Assembly (NCBI GenBank): GCA_017962415.1
Contig: JAGCVK010000081.1
Location: forward strand, 25,840-89,839
DNA: 64,000 nucleotides
Source of the DNA: Treponema sp.
Lineage (GTDB): Bacteria; Spirochaetota; Spirochaetia; Treponematales; Treponemataceae
Direction of reading: 5' to 3'
Within the stretch, counting starts at the first letter, position 1. The number at the start of each line of letters is the position of its first letter. The notes under the pieces are model-generated. The model made no database searches. It had not been told where the DNA came from and saw nothing but the letters and a program-made list of their open reading frames with translations. Position numbers and translations under genes: made by a program. Of the stretch, positions 1-9,023 are shown piece after piece.

Positions 1-191
1 TTTCCAAGTTCTGTTACAGAATCTGGAAGCGAAATTGATTCATAAGGGCAATTAGAAAAAACATCATCATCAATTTTATGCGCTCCGTAAGGAACTCTTC
101 CTGTAAAATCGGTTGAAGTGTCGTCTACCCCAAGAACAATTTTTGAATCTTCTGAATAAAGCAGCCCGTTTTTCTTAATAAATGACCCCAT
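1..191 (-). CDS. BspA-like leucine-rich-repeat protein, N-terminal part (runs off left edge)
   Basis: The reading frame opens at the ATG at 191, preceded by AAGGA about 7 nt upstream, and stays open for 63 codons to the window edge. The visible protein starts MGSFIKKNGLLYS and contains VPYGAHKIDDDVF and ISLPDSVTELG. The latter is the recurrent strand-turn motif of LRR_5 (BspA-like) repeats, which are abundant in treponeme and Bacteroidetes surface proteins. No signal peptide is visible at this start, so the protein may be cytoplasmic or the gene may be an internal member of a multi-repeat family. The C-terminal part is outside the window. The family call rests on the repeat motif only. Confidence 0.6.
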   Translation of the reverse strand, partial: MGSFIKKNGLLYSEDSKIVLGVDDTSTDFTGRVPYGAHKIDDDVFSNCPYESISLPDSVTELG

Positions 192-298
192 GCATTTTCC
201 TTAAATAATTGTTAGTTATAATTTTATCACAGGAATTGTGATTTGTCATTTGATAAAAGTATTGTTATTTAGAATTTATTATGATTTTTTTAAGCACA

Positions 299-329
299 AA
301 AAATCAGCTTCGAAAAAAAACTGATTTTT
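299..329 (-). terminator. Hairpin terminator downstream of cimA
   Basis: AAAAATCAG (299-307) is repeated inverted as CTGATTTTT (321-329) with a 13-nt loop. The element is A/T-flanked on both sides and lies between the cimA stop and the divergently positioned LRR gene upstream region. The stem is weak in GC, so efficiency is uncertain. Confidence 0.45.
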
Positions 330-364
330 ATAAAGCAGCTTTGCAAAAATCAGTTTTACAAAAA

Positions 365-1933
365 TCAACTTTTGCTGAGTTTTAATTCAAAAGAATCAAC
401 AAGCGCAATCCAAGAAGCTTCAATAACATCGGAAGAAACACCTACAGTTGTCCAGCTGGATTGACCGTCGGTACTTTCAATAATTACACGAACGCGGGCT
501 GCCGTTGCAGATTTTGTATCCAAAACACGAACTTTATAATCCACAAGGCGAAATTTTGAAACAACAGGATAAAATTTTTCCAAAGCTTTACGAAGCGCAA
601 TATCAAGCGCGTTTACAGGACCGTCACCTTCGCCGGCAGTAATTTCAATTTCACCGCCAACATCAACTTTAATTTGGGCACAGCAACAAACTCCCTCTTC
701 CGGGCGCGGATTAGAACCAGTTGTCTGATAATAATGAAGTTTAAAGAAAGGTTTATATTGACCAAGCTGCTTGCGAACCAAAAGTTCAAAACTGCCGTCG
801 GCACCTTCAAACTGGTAGCCGGCAGATTCAAGTTCTTTTACTTTTGTCATAAGCTCAGTTACAATCGGGTCGTTGCGGCGCACTTGAGGAGCAAAACGGC
901 GGATTTTTTCCAAAATCATACTGCGGCCTGCAACTTCGCTCATAAGGAATACGCGGGAATTTCCAACAACTTCGGGCTGAATATGTTCATACGCAAAAGG
1001 ATTTTTTAGAACCGCATCAATGTGCATTCCAGCTTTATGAGCAAAAGCATCAGAACCAACATAAGGAGACTGAGGATTTACGCGGATATTAGTAAGTTCG
1101 GCAACGCGTTTGCAAATTGCCGTAATATTTTTCATACTTTCGGGCGGAATACAATCGTAGCCCATTTTTAATTGAAGATTCGGTATAATAGTAGAAAGAT
1201 TTGCATTTCCGGTGCGTTCGCCAAAACCAAGCAAAACACCTTGAACATGAGTAGCGCCTTCTTTTACCGCAACAAGCGAGTTTGCAACAGCAAGCCCGCA
1301 ATCATTATGAGTGTGGATTCCAACAGTAACTTTCTTTCCAAAAAGTTTTACAACTTCGTTAACGGCGCGGCGGCATTCATCAATCATAAAACCACCTTTC
1401 GTCTCACAAAGACAAAGCACTTTCGCCCCGCCTTCTACCGCCGCGCGCAGCGTTTCTATTGCATAATCTTTATCTTCTTCGTAAGCCGTAAAAAAATGCT
1501 CTGCATCATAAATAACTGTGCGGCCGTTTGCGCACAAAAATTCGCAGGATTCACGAATCATATTGAGATTTTCTTGTGGAGTTGTTCGTAAAATATCTGT
1601 TACCTGAAATGTCCAGGATTTACCAAAAATAACAACCGTTTCAGTTCCAGCCGCAAGCAAACTCTTGAGATTAGAATCATCTTCGCAGCGGGTATTTTTT
1701 CGTCTTGTAGAACCAAAAGCACAAACGCGGGCATTTTTAAACTGAACTTCAGAAACAGCCTTAAAAAACTCCATATCTTTTGGATTCGATCCCGGATTCC
1801 CAGCCTCAATGTAAGTAACGCCAAGCTCATCAAGCTCGTGGCAAATATGCAGCTTATCCTGCACCGAAAAACTAATTCCTTCGCCCTGAGCACCATCACG
1901 CAATGTCGAATCAAGAATCTCAATTTTCTTCAT
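365..1933 (-). CDS. cimA: (R)-citramalate synthase
   Basis: Condenses pyruvate with acetyl-CoA to citramalate, the entry to threonine-independent isoleucine synthesis. The N-terminal HMGL-like TIM barrel starts with LDSTLRDGAQGEG (catalytic Arg-Asp), and the metal-binding GIHTHNDCGLAVANS lies near residue 210. The C-terminal ~150 residues form a LeuA-type dimerisation/regulatory domain, and the total of 522 residues fits the long CimA family rather than LeuA. The frame extends upstream to a TTG at 1972, but that TTG sits inside the predicted -35 box (TTGAAA 1967-1972; CATAAT 1944-1949; 17-nt spacer). The ATG at 1933, preceded by AAGAG, is therefore preferred. The gene is monocistronic with its own short-leader promoter. 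LeuA/homocitrate synthase are less likely alternatives. Confidence 0.88.
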   Translation of the reverse strand: MKKIEILDSTLRDGAQGEGISFSVQDKLHICHELDELGVTYIEAGNPGSNPKDMEFFKAVSEVQFKNARVCAFGSTRRKNTRCEDDSNLKSLLAAGTETVVIFGKSWTFQVTDILRTTPQENLNMIRESCEFLCANGRTVIYDAEHFFTAYEEDKDYAIETLRAAVEGGAKVLCLCETKGGFMIDECRRAVNEVVKLFGKKVTVGIHTHNDCGLAVANSLVAVKEGATHVQGVLLGFGERTGNANLSTIIPNLQLKMGYDCIPPESMKNITAICKRVAELTNIRVNPQSPYVGSDAFAHKAGMHIDAVLKNPFAYEHIQPEVVGNSRVFLMSEVAGRSMILEKIRRFAPQVRRNDPIVTELMTKVKELESAGYQFEGADGSFELLVRKQLGQYKPFFKLHYYQTTGSNPRPEEGVCCCAQIKVDVGGEIEITAGEGDGPVNALDIALRKALEKFYPVVSKFRLVDYKVRVLDTKSATAARVRVIIESTDGQSSWTTVGVSSDVIEASWIALVDSFELKLSKS

Positions 1934-1943
1934 ATCGCTCTTT

Positions 1944-1972
1944 ATTATGGAAGAAAAATAATTGAGTTTCAA
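1944..1972 (-). promoter_or_regulatory. cimA promoter
   Basis: On the minus strand, TTGAAA (1972-1967) and CATAAT (1949-1944) are separated by 17 nt. The -10 ends 10 nt before the ATG at 1933, so the 5' leader would be about 4 nt. Confidence 0.6.
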
Positions 1973-1982
1973 GTGTTAAAAC

Positions 1983-2061
1983 AAAGCAAACGCATTATAA
2001 AAATAAATACCGTGTAATTTGATTTACGAAACAAAGATGATATCCAATCTGCGTTTGCTTT
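1983..2061. repeat. Intergenic palindrome (family copy A)
   Basis: 12-bp perfect inverted arms AAAGCAAACGCA (1983-1994) and TGCGTTTGCTTT (2050-2061) enclose TAATTTGATTTAC (2015-2027) and CAATCTGCG. Both inner motifs recur in the 34254-34446 element. The copy lies between the divergent cimA and CPBP genes. Confidence 0.7.
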
Positions 2062-2109
2062 AATTATCAAAAAGTAACATTTTTTTAACGCGCAAGTGTT
2101 AAAATCAGT

Positions 2110-2952
2110 ATGGAAAGATACGAAACTAGAAAAAACGCGTGGCTTTGCGCGGCATTAATTTATTTTATTTGTTTTGGTTTTAGATTTTTTGAATATTTTT
2201 TTATAAGAACTGATTGCACGTTTTTTGGTGAAGCATTTATTCATAAAACACTTGGAATCATAATTCTTTTTGTAACAGCAAAGTTGTTCAGCTACAAACC
2301 AACAGAAATAGGATTTTCGCAAAAATCAGCTGTAAAAAACATTTTACGCGGCTTTTTGATTGGTTTTTGCTGCTTTGCATTTTCTTACGCAATCGAAATC
2401 AGAATTTTAAAAGATACTTTCCGCTTTAACTACTTAGGATTTTTTGTTACAAGTTATTCTGTTAATGGAAATCTTGGAAATCAAACCGAACTGATTTTCT
2501 TTATAATCTGCATTCTCGGAAATATCATAAATGTTATTATGGAAGAAGGTATTTTCCGCGGACTTTTGCAAAAACTTTTTGAACGCCGTTATTCATTTTT
2601 CGCTTCGGCAGTTTTTGCATCAATTTTGTTTGGCTTGTGGCATTGTATTGCGCCGGCTAGAAGTTTTTTTGATGGATTGAGCAACAAAAATCAACTGATT
2701 ATAAATCTTGCAATTTTGATTGGCTCTTCAACTTTGGTTGGCTTAAAATACGCAATGCTTTATAAAATAACAGGCTCTATTTACGCTGGAATGACAGAAC
2801 ATTTTGTAAACAACACGCTCATTAATATTTTGCACGTTGTAAGCTATTCTGGAATCGACCAGCTTCAAACAATCAGAATCAGCATTGCGCAAACGGTTTC
2901 GTTTATAATTGTTCTGATTCTTTATTTGCGAAAAGTAAATCTGAATGAATAA
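2110..2952 (+). CDS. CPBP-family intramembrane metalloprotease
   Basis: Multi-pass membrane protein of about eight hydrophobic segments carrying the three CPBP/Abi (CAAX protease and bacteriocin-processing) motifs. These are EEGIFRG near residue 145 (EExxxR), FGLWH near 174 (FxxxH) and TEHFVNN near 230 (HxxxN). These residues bind zinc or act as general base in the Rce1 fold. Bacterial members process peptides or act in bacteriocin self-immunity; the substrate cannot be inferred here. No Shine-Dalgarno is visible. An extended -10 (TGTTAAAAT, ending 2105) abuts the ATG, suggesting leaderless expression. The gene has no operon partners. Confidence 0.82.
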   Translation: MERYETRKNAWLCAALIYFICFGFRFFEYFFIRTDCTFFGEAFIHKTLGIIILFVTAKLFSYKPTEIGFSQKSAVKNILRGFLIGFCCFAFSYAIEIRILKDTFRFNYLGFFVTSYSVNGNLGNQTELIFFIICILGNIINVIMEEGIFRGLLQKLFERRYSFFASAVFASILFGLWHCIAPARSFFDGLSNKNQLIINLAILIGSSTLVGLKYAMLYKITGSIYAGMTEHFVNNTLINILHVVSYSGIDQLQTIRISIAQTVSFIIVLILYLRKVNLNE

Positions 2953-2958
2953 ATAAAA

Positions 2959-3040
2959 AATGTCATAAATGGCGTTTTTTGTTTGCCGCATTTTTGATTC
3001 GCAAAACGTGTTCAAAAACAAACAACGCCGCAAAACTAAT
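2959..3040. repeat. Intergenic palindrome (family copy B)
   Basis: Outer arms GGCGTT.TTTG (2971-2985) and CAAACAACGCC (3019-3029) surround the core CGCATTTTTG (2987-2996) / CAAAACGTG (3002-3010). The copy lies directly after the CPBP stop. The rest of the 312-bp gap (2953-3264) holds the promoter of the chemoreceptor operon; nothing else is recognised. Confidence 0.6.
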
Positions 3041-3151
3041 TTTTTGATAAAATCAGCCCCGTAACCTGAAATAAAACAAAAATTTTTATTTATTTTGGGA
3101 TACGAAATCGTTTTATTATAAAAATATTTTAATAATTCCCCTTTATTCGAC

Positions 3152-3181
3152 TTGAACTATTTTTTTTGATTGTGATATACT
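3152..3181 (+). promoter_or_regulatory. Promoter of the chemoreceptor operon
   Basis: TTGAAC (3152-3157) and TATACT (3176-3181) with an 18-nt spacer form a vegetative-type promoter, about 75 nt upstream of an SD-bearing start (GGGGGAAG before ATG 3265). No sigma-28-type motif was seen. Confidence 0.5.
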
Positions 3182-3264
3182 AACGTAGCTAATCTAACAC
3201 AAAAAAATCCCTTACATTTAAAATTGTTGAGTAAAAAGACAGCCATCCAAACGGGGGAAGTATT

Positions 3265-5370
3265 ATGAAAGACGATTCAAGAACCAAAAACAAGAGTCTT
3301 GTGGTTCGTTTTAGTCTCAGCATTGCATTGCTGGTATTTGCAATTTGTACTGCACTTACAATTACCGCTTTGTTCTTTTTTAATGATATTCAGGAACAGC
3401 AGGTAACAAAAGCTATGACTACAGCCGGAAAAGATGCCGGAAAAATCGTAGACATGCAAATGCAAAAGCTTTTGAAGCAGGTTGAAACAATTTCACGAAG
3501 AAGCGAAATTAAATCAGCTGATTCAAGCACACAAATTAAAACCTTAAAAGAAGAACTTGCAAAAGAAAATTCTTTTTTAAGATTCCAGATTTCAGACAGC
3601 TCAGGAAATTTCACAACAACAGACGGCCATAAATTCTGGGACGGCGGAAGTTCTTATTTTTCAAAAAGCATTTCCGGAAAAGGTGCAATTTCGGACGTTC
3701 ATTTTGACACTTACGCAAACCGTATGATCATCATTGTAAGTACTCCAATTTTAGACGCAAAGGGAAAATCAAAAGGCGTTCTTGCAGGAGTTGTTTCATC
3801 TGATGTTTTGAATAAAATTACAGAAGCCGTTGAACTTAGTTACGACGGAAGATGTTTTATTATAAATCCGGCTGGTGCAAAAATGGCAGGAGCAACTTAC
3901 GCAGTTGGCCAAGACGAACTTGAAAATGATTTATTTATTTCCGAAGCTAAGGCCGGCGGCGCTTTTGAACAGCTTGCACTTGCTGAAAAACGAATGATTC
4001 AAGGTAAAGAAGGGATCTCTATTTTCCGCGAAGGCAGAAAAGAATACTATCTTTCATATATGCCAATTAACAACGGACAATGGTATTTGGGTGTAATTCA
4101 AGACAGAACACAAGCCAGAGCCGTAATGAATTCGCTTTTTGGCCGAATGACACTTTTGAACATTCTTTTTGTTTTGTTCGGAATTATAAGTGGTATGCTT
4201 TTTGGTTCATCACTTAAACCGTTAAAGAATGTCAGCAATAAAATCAACGAAATTGCTTCTGGACACGCAGATTTAACACAGAGAATAGAAGAAACTTCAA
4301 ACAACGAAATTGGTCAAGTTGTAATTGGATTCAATACGTTTACTGCAAAACTTCAGGATATTATTGCCACAATGAAGAAAATCAAAGACTCGCTTGTTCA
4401 AACTGGCGATATGCTTTCAAACGGAACTCAAGATACAGTAACTTCGATTACAGAAATTCTTGCAAATATTGACAGCGTTGGAAATAGTATCAATACGCAA
4501 ACTGCAAGTGTTGAGCAGACAGCCGGCGCAGTAAATCAGATTACAACTCACATTATTGCTCTCGAGCAGATGATTGAAAGACAGGCAAACGAAGTTTCAA
4601 ACGCTTCTTCTTCTGTAGAAGAAATGATTGGAAATATTTCTTCGGTAAATGCTTCTATAAAGAAAATGGCAGATTCCTTTGTTACACTTTCAGATCAAGC
4701 AGAAGACGGAATTTCAAAACAAGATGATGTAAATAATCAGCTTGTTGTTTTAAGAGAAGAATCTACAACACTTAAAGCTGCAAACTCTGTAATTCAGAAT
4801 ATTGCATATCAGACAAACCTGCTTGCTATGAATGCTGCAATCGAAGCGGCACACGCAGGAGAACACGGAATGGGCTTTAGTGTCGTTGCCGACGAAATCA
4901 GAAAACTTTCTGAAACTTCTACAATTCAGTCAAAGAATATCGGTGAACAGCTTAAAAAGATTATTGGCACAATTGATAATCTTGTTCAGGCTTGTAACCA
5001 GTCGCGACTTGCCTTTACTTCAGTTTCCGAAAGTATCAAAATTACAGACAGCCTTGTAAAAGAAATTGCCGTTGCAATGGACGAACAGAATCAGGGGTCC
5101 GTTCAAATTGGTGATGCTTTGCACGGAATGAACGACAGTACACAGGAAGTAAAAGTTGCCGTAAAAGAAATGACAGAAGGAAGCAACCTGATTTTAACAG
5201 AAATCAAAAATCTTCAGAACGCAACTTTCTATATGAAGTCTGGAATGGACGAAATGCTTACCGGCGCCAGAAAGATTAATGAAACAGGTTCTTCTCTTTC
5301 TGAAATTGCAGGCCAGGTTGGTAGTTCAATCACAGAAATTGGCGAACAGGTAGACAGATTTACTGTTTAA
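3265..5370 (+). CDS. Methyl-accepting chemotaxis protein with periplasmic Cache-type sensor
   Basis: Transmembrane receptor feeding the CheA/CheW array that controls flagellar reversal. Order: short cytoplasmic N-terminus; TM1 around residues 15-38; a ~250-residue periplasmic region with double-Cache character; TM2 around 292-314; HAMP ([15 protein letters not shown]); then a long signalling coiled coil whose hairpin tip [18 protein letters not shown] near residue 520 is the hallmark CheA/CheW contact. Of 701 residues, the cytoplasmic part lacks a C-terminal CheR-binding pentapeptide. The gene after it, 12 bp downstream, encodes a solute-binding lipoprotein, suggesting indirect ligand sensing. 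The start has a strong SD. Confidence 0.92.
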   Translation: MKDDSRTKNKSLVVRFSLSIALLVFAICTALTITALFFFNDIQEQQVTKAMTTAGKDAGKIVDMQMQKLLKQVETISRRSEIKSADSSTQIKTLKEELAKENSFLRFQISDSSGNFTTTDGHKFWDGGSSYFSKSISGKGAISDVHFDTYANRMIIIVSTPILDAKGKSKGVLAGVVSSDVLNKITEAVELSYDGRCFIINPAGAKMAGATYAVGQDELENDLFISEAKAGGAFEQLALAEKRMIQGKEGISIFREGRKEYYLSYMPINNGQWYLGVIQDRTQARAVMNSLFGRMTLLNILFVLFGIISGMLFGSSLKPLKNVSNKINEIASGHADLTQRIEETSNNEIGQVVIGFNTFTAKLQDIIATMKKIKDSLVQTGDMLSNGTQDTVTSITEILANIDSVGNSINTQTASVEQTAGAVNQITTHIIALEQMIERQANEVSNASSSVEEMIGNISSVNASIKKMADSFVTLSDQAEDGISKQDDVNNQLVVLREESTTLKAANSVIQNIAYQTNLLAMNAAIEAAHAGEHGMGFSVVADEIRKLSETSTIQSKNIGEQLKKIIGTIDNLVQACNQSRLAFTSVSESIKITDSLVKEIAVAMDEQNQGSVQIGDALHGMNDSTQEVKVAVKEMTEGSNLILTEIKNLQNATFYMKSGMDEMLTGARKINETGSSLSEIAGQVGSSITEIGEQVDRFTV

Positions 5371-5382
5371 GGAAGGCAAAAA

Positions 5383-6606
5383 ATGAAACAGGTTTACAAA
5401 CTTTCAAGCAAAATTGCGCTTTTAGCATTTTTTATGATGATTTTGAATTCCTGTTCTGGAAAAAATTCAATTGTTCCAGAATGGAAAAACAAGAATATTA
5501 AACTCACAGTTTGGGAATCAACAGAAGGCCCAGACGCATTTATAAGAAAAGCTGGCGAAGCATACACAAAACTTCACCCAAACATTGAAATTCTTTATGT
5601 TAATGTGAATATTGCAAATGCACCAACATCAGCTATTGAAAATGCACCAAACGGACTTGGCCCAGATTTATTTGCGGCTCCAAATGATACAATTCCAACT
5701 TGCGTTAATGCAAATATCATTTTGCCAACAGAAAATCCGGCAGAAATTAAATCAAAAGTTTTGGGAGCCTGCTCAAAAGCGCTTACTTACAATGGAACAA
5801 TGTACGGTTATCCTGTAAGTGCCGAAACTTACGCTCTTTTCTATAATAAGAATCTGATTTCAGAGCAGCAGGTTCCAAAAAACTGGAACGACCTTATCAA
5901 CTGGATAAAAGTTTTCAACCAAGAAAATCCGGGAAAACAAGGTTTTGTAATGCCTGTAACTGGAGCTTATTATACAATTATGTTTGCAACAAAAAATGGA
6001 AACAGACTTTTTGGAGCTAGCGGCGAAAACGGCAACAGCCCAAATTTGAACACAAGAGATGCAAAAGAAGGAATGAAAGTGCTTCAGGAACTCGGAAATG
6101 CTATGAATCATCTTGATACACAATATTTAGGCGATTCAACAAGTACGGGTATGTTCCAGGCTGGAAACGCAGCAATGTGTATTACAGGACTTTGGAGCGT
6201 AAACAGTTTTGAAGAAGCCGGAATCAAATTCGGTGTTGCGCCAATTCCAGCTCTTCCAGGCGAAAGTACGCCGGCTGTTTCTTTTAGTGGAACACGCGGA
6301 ATGTTTGTTTGCGCACACACTCAGCACCCAAACGAAGCAAACGATTTTGCAAAATTCCTTTTGACTCCGGAAATGCAAAAACTTCGTTTTAATCTTACAC
6401 AGGCAATGCCTGCAATTGATATTAAGGTTGACAGTCCATATATGGAAGGTTTTATCAAGCAGCTTGAATATGCAGTTCCAATGCCGCTTGTTCCGCAAAT
6501 GTCAAAATTCTGGGACGCACTTGGAAATGCTTCTATAGAAATCTGGAACGGAAAAGACATAAACCACGCAATGGACGTTTGTAATTCCGAAATTTTGCAA
6601 CCGTAA
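5383..6606 (+). CDS. Family 1 extracellular solute-binding lipoprotein linked to the chemoreceptor
   Basis: N-terminal signal peptide ending in LNSCSGK (lipidated Cys near residue 24), then a MalE-like two-lobe fold: LTVWESTEGP opening, YGYPVSAETYALFYNKNL in the first lobe, and GNAAMCITGLWSV typical of maltose/oligosaccharide-binding proteins. It lies 12 bp after the chemoreceptor, with AAGG upstream of the ATG, and clearly shares its mRNA. No permease or ATPase lies nearby, and a strong hairpin (6709-6748) ends the unit. The arrangement suggests a sensory rather than (or as well as) transport role, presenting a sugar to the receptor. That role is inferred; the fold is well supported. Confidence 0.85.
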   Translation: MKQVYKLSSKIALLAFFMMILNSCSGKNSIVPEWKNKNIKLTVWESTEGPDAFIRKAGEAYTKLHPNIEILYVNVNIANAPTSAIENAPNGLGPDLFAAPNDTIPTCVNANIILPTENPAEIKSKVLGACSKALTYNGTMYGYPVSAETYALFYNKNLISEQQVPKNWNDLINWIKVFNQENPGKQGFVMPVTGAYYTIMFATKNGNRLFGASGENGNSPNLNTRDAKEGMKVLQELGNAMNHLDTQYLGDSTSTGMFQAGNAAMCITGLWSVNSFEEAGIKFGVAPIPALPGESTPAVSFSGTRGMFVCAHTQHPNEANDFAKFLLTPEMQKLRFNLTQAMPAIDIKVDSPYMEGFIKQLEYAVPMPLVPQMSKFWDALGNASIEIWNGKDINHAMDVCNSEILQP

Positions 6607-6800
6607 AAACGTTGCAAATAAGCACTAACATAATTTGATTAAGCACTTTTTGCGAAGCAAAAATGCGTCAAATCAAATTAAAAACTCCATTCTTAATGCA
6701 AGTCTACAAAAAATCATCATTTTTAGCGCAGTAAAAATGATGATTTTTATATAAAAACGCGAATCGTTTATTTCGTGCTCGCTGCAACGCAGTTTTTTTC
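6605..6800. repeat. Intergenic palindrome (family copy C)
   Basis: TAATTTGATT (6631-6640) and AATCAAATTA (6671-6680) flank the near-palindrome GCACTTTTTGC/GCAAAAATGC (6643-6666). The outer AACGTTGCAA (6608-6617) matches inverted TGCAACG(CAG)TTTTTTT (6783-6799). A terminator hairpin is nested inside. Confidence 0.65.
6709..6748 (+). terminator. Terminator of the chemoreceptor operon
   Basis: A 17-bp perfect inverted repeat (6709-6725 / 6732-6748; core TCATCA/TGATGA) with a 6-nt loop, ending in five T. The run is A-rich on the left, so it may act in both directions. Confidence 0.7.
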
Positions 6801-6846
6801 TTTTCAAAATCACGACAGTTTTAAAGCGGAAGCCATATTTCATATC

Positions 6847-6903
6847 TTGAAAAGACCGTTGTTTTCAGTATAGGATACTACACAAGAAAACAACGGTCTT
6901 TTT
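6847..6903 (+). promoter_or_regulatory. Promoter nested in a 17-bp inverted repeat upstream of the alcohol dehydrogenase
   Basis: The 17-bp perfect inverted repeat 6850-6866 / 6886-6902 (core GACCGTTG/CAACGGTC) ends in T5 at 6903, only 18 nt before the ATG at 6922. A candidate promoter TTGAAA (6847-6852), 16-nt spacer, TATAGG (6869-6874) lies with its -10 in the loop. The hairpin can therefore be an attenuator for upstream transcripts or an operator around the -10. The two readings are not separable by eye. Confidence 0.5.
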
Positions 6904-6921
6904 GACTTTATGGGAGAATAT

Positions 6922-8100
6922 ATGTTCGATTTTAAATATTTTACACCAACAAAGGTTTTGTTTGGTAAAAACACAGAAGAAAAAGTTGCAGATTTGATTC
7001 AGGAATTTGGTGGAAAAAAAGTTTTAATACATTACGGCGGCGGAAGTGTAATTCGCTCGGGCCTTTTGCAGCGCGTAACAGATTTGCTCGATAAAGCAAA
7101 TATCAATTATGTAAAACTTGGCGGCGCTGTTCCAAATCCACATCTTAGCCTTGTTTATCAAGGAATTGAACTTTGCAAAAAAGAAGGAATTGATTTTCTT
7201 TTGGCAGTTGGCGGTGGAAGTGCAATTGACTCTGCAAAAGCAATCGGCTATGGCGTTGCAAATGGCGGCGATGTTTGGGATTTTTATGACGGAAAACGAA
7301 AGGCAAACGGCTGTCTTCCGCTCGGCGTAATTTTGACACTTGCCGCAACAGGAAGTGAAATGAGCGATTCTTCGGTTATCACAAAAGAAGAAGGACTTAT
7401 TAAACGCGGTTATTCAAGTGATTTTGGCCGACCGCGTTTTGCAATTTTGAATCCGGAACTTACAATGACGCTGCCAGATTATCAGACTGCCTGCGGCTGC
7501 ACAGATATTATGATGCACACAATGGAACGCTATTTTACAAATGGCGGAAATATGGAAATTACAGATTCTATGGCAGAAGCACTTTTGCGAACTGTAAAGG
7601 AAAATGCAAAGCTTCTTGTAAAAGACCCGAATAATTACGAAGCCCGCGCGGAAGTTATGTGGGCTGGAAGTCTTTCACATAACGGACTTACCGGCTGCGG
7701 AAATGACGGCGGAGATTGGATGACGCACAAACTTGAACATGAGCTTGGCGGGCTTTATGATGTTGCGCACGGAGCCGGCCTCGCTGCCATTTGGGGAAGT
7801 TGGGCACGCTATGTTTACAAAAATTGTCTTCCAAGATTTAAGCGATTTGCGTTAAATGTTATGGGCGTTGCAAATAATGGCAGCGACGAAGAAATCGCGC
7901 TCAAAGGCATTGAATCAATGGAAGATTTTTACCGCGAAATCAAAATGCCAACAAACTTGCGCGAACTTGGCGTAAATGCAACTGATGAAGATTTGAAATT
8001 GATGGCTCACAAATGTGCAATTGGAGTTGGCGGCGCAAAGGGTTCAGCCAAACTTTTGCACGAAGATGATATGCTCGAAATTTATCGTATGAGCCGCTAA
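6922..8100 (+). CDS. Iron-containing alcohol dehydrogenase (BDH-like)
   Basis: NAD(P)H-dependent group III alcohol/aldehyde reductase, 392 residues. The N-terminal nucleotide-binding half contains the GGGSAIDSAKAIG loop near residue 97. The metal site is built from the Asp of CTDIMMH and the His of HTMERYFT, with HKLEHELGG and the DVAHGAGLAA histidine later. The sequence resembles butanol/long-chain dehydrogenases (BdhA, YqhD) acting in fermentation or aldehyde detoxification. A frame extends to an ATG at 6910, but GGGAG at 6912-6916 lies within that extension and is spaced 5-6 nt before the ATG at 6922, so the latter is chosen. An unusual hairpin lies immediately upstream. Confidence 0.9.
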   Translation: MFDFKYFTPTKVLFGKNTEEKVADLIQEFGGKKVLIHYGGGSVIRSGLLQRVTDLLDKANINYVKLGGAVPNPHLSLVYQGIELCKKEGIDFLLAVGGGSAIDSAKAIGYGVANGGDVWDFYDGKRKANGCLPLGVILTLAATGSEMSDSSVITKEEGLIKRGYSSDFGRPRFAILNPELTMTLPDYQTACGCTDIMMHTMERYFTNGGNMEITDSMAEALLRTVKENAKLLVKDPNNYEARAEVMWAGSLSHNGLTGCGNDGGDWMTHKLEHELGGLYDVAHGAGLAAIWGSWARYVYKNCLPRFKRFALNVMGVANNGSDEEIALKGIESMEDFYREIKMPTNLRELGVNATDEDLKLMAHKCAIGVGGAKGSAKLLHEDDMLEIYRMSR

Positions 8101-8115
8101 CCGCTGGAGTTTTTT

Positions 8116-8937
8116 ATGCGCTTAATTTTTATTCGACACGGCGACCCGGATTACGAAAAGGATAATCTTACTCAAAAAGGAAAACGCGAAGTTGAACTTT
8201 TAACAAAACGCGTTTGCTCCTGGAAAAACATAACAGCTTTTTATCAGTCTCCACTTGGCCGCGCCAAAGCAACTGCAGCTCCAAGCCTTGCAGCTCTTGG
8301 CCGCGAAGCCACAACTTGCGAATGGCTAAAGGAATTTGATGCAAAAACAAAAATGACCAAAAATTATCCGGAGAAAAATCTTATTGGCAAAAATGTAATG
8401 TGCTGGGATTTGCTTCCGGAGTTTTTCACTTCTGATAAAAAGTTTTTTGATAAAGATTTGTGGACTTCTTCACGTTTTATGAAAAGCGGCAAAATCAAAA
8501 AATACTACAAGTTTGTTTGCAATGGAATTGATGATATTTTATCGCAATACGGTTATCAACGAAATAATCATAATTTTTATGATGTTAAAAATCCGGTTCC
8601 AAATCACAATTGGAATCAGCCTGTAGAAAAATATCATTTAAAATCTATAAAAGATGATTATAACGAAGAAACTACGCTTGTATTTTTCTGTCACCTGGGA
8701 GTTATGTTTTCAATAATTGCTCATCTTACAGGACTTTCGCCAATGCAATTATGGCAAGGCTTTTATGTTGCACCAACTTCAATAACAATTTTAAACAGCG
8801 AAGAGCGAATAAAAGGCCAAGCATGGTTCCGCGTTGAACGGCTTGGAGATACAAATCATCTTACAAACGGCGGCGAGCCAATCAGCTCAAGCGGATATTT
8901 TGCAAGCGTTTTAGATGAATCTCAAATTATAAAATAA
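8116..8937 (+). CDS. Histidine phosphatase superfamily protein
   Basis: Opens with the catalytic LIFIRHGDPDY motif (phosphohistidine RHG, residues 3-10), followed by SPLGRAKATA (second Arg) and the second histidine in FFCHLGVMFS near residue 195. These identify the phosphoglycerate mutase-like branch-1 phosphatases. At 273 residues it is longer than GpmA or CobC, with an insert around 80-150, so the substrate is unknown. It follows the alcohol dehydrogenase by 15 bp with GGAG before the ATG, so it is probably co-transcribed. True mutase activity is unlikely given the divergent insert. Confidence 0.8.
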   Translation: MRLIFIRHGDPDYEKDNLTQKGKREVELLTKRVCSWKNITAFYQSPLGRAKATAAPSLAALGREATTCEWLKEFDAKTKMTKNYPEKNLIGKNVMCWDLLPEFFTSDKKFFDKDLWTSSRFMKSGKIKKYYKFVCNGIDDILSQYGYQRNNHNFYDVKNPVPNHNWNQPVEKYHLKSIKDDYNEETTLVFFCHLGVMFSIIAHLTGLSPMQLWQGFYVAPTSITILNSEERIKGQAWFRVERLGDTNHLTNGGEPISSSGYFASVLDESQIIK

Positions 8938-9010
8938 TAATTTGGAAAATTGCCCAACAGAAAATTCAATTTTAATAGAGAATTATTCACCCTTTAGTTA
9001 AAAACTGAAG

Positions 9011-9016
9011 TATAAT
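9011..9016 (+). promoter_or_regulatory. -10 box of the Gfo/Idh gene, 7 nt before ATG
   Basis: A perfect TATAAT ends at 9016 and the ATG starts at 9024; no SD is visible between. The -35 is weak (TTCACC 8986-8991 with a long spacer). This predicts a leaderless mRNA. Confidence 0.5.
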
Positions 9017-9023
9017 AATAACT

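Noticed and set aside
1172..1591. Long plus-strand open frame opposite cimA (139 codons)
   Set aside because: Antisense shadow of a well-supported enzyme with matching family motifs on the other strand.
6910..6921. Upstream ATG start for the alcohol dehydrogenase
   Set aside because: The SD GGGAG lies within the extension and is correctly spaced for the ATG at 6922.
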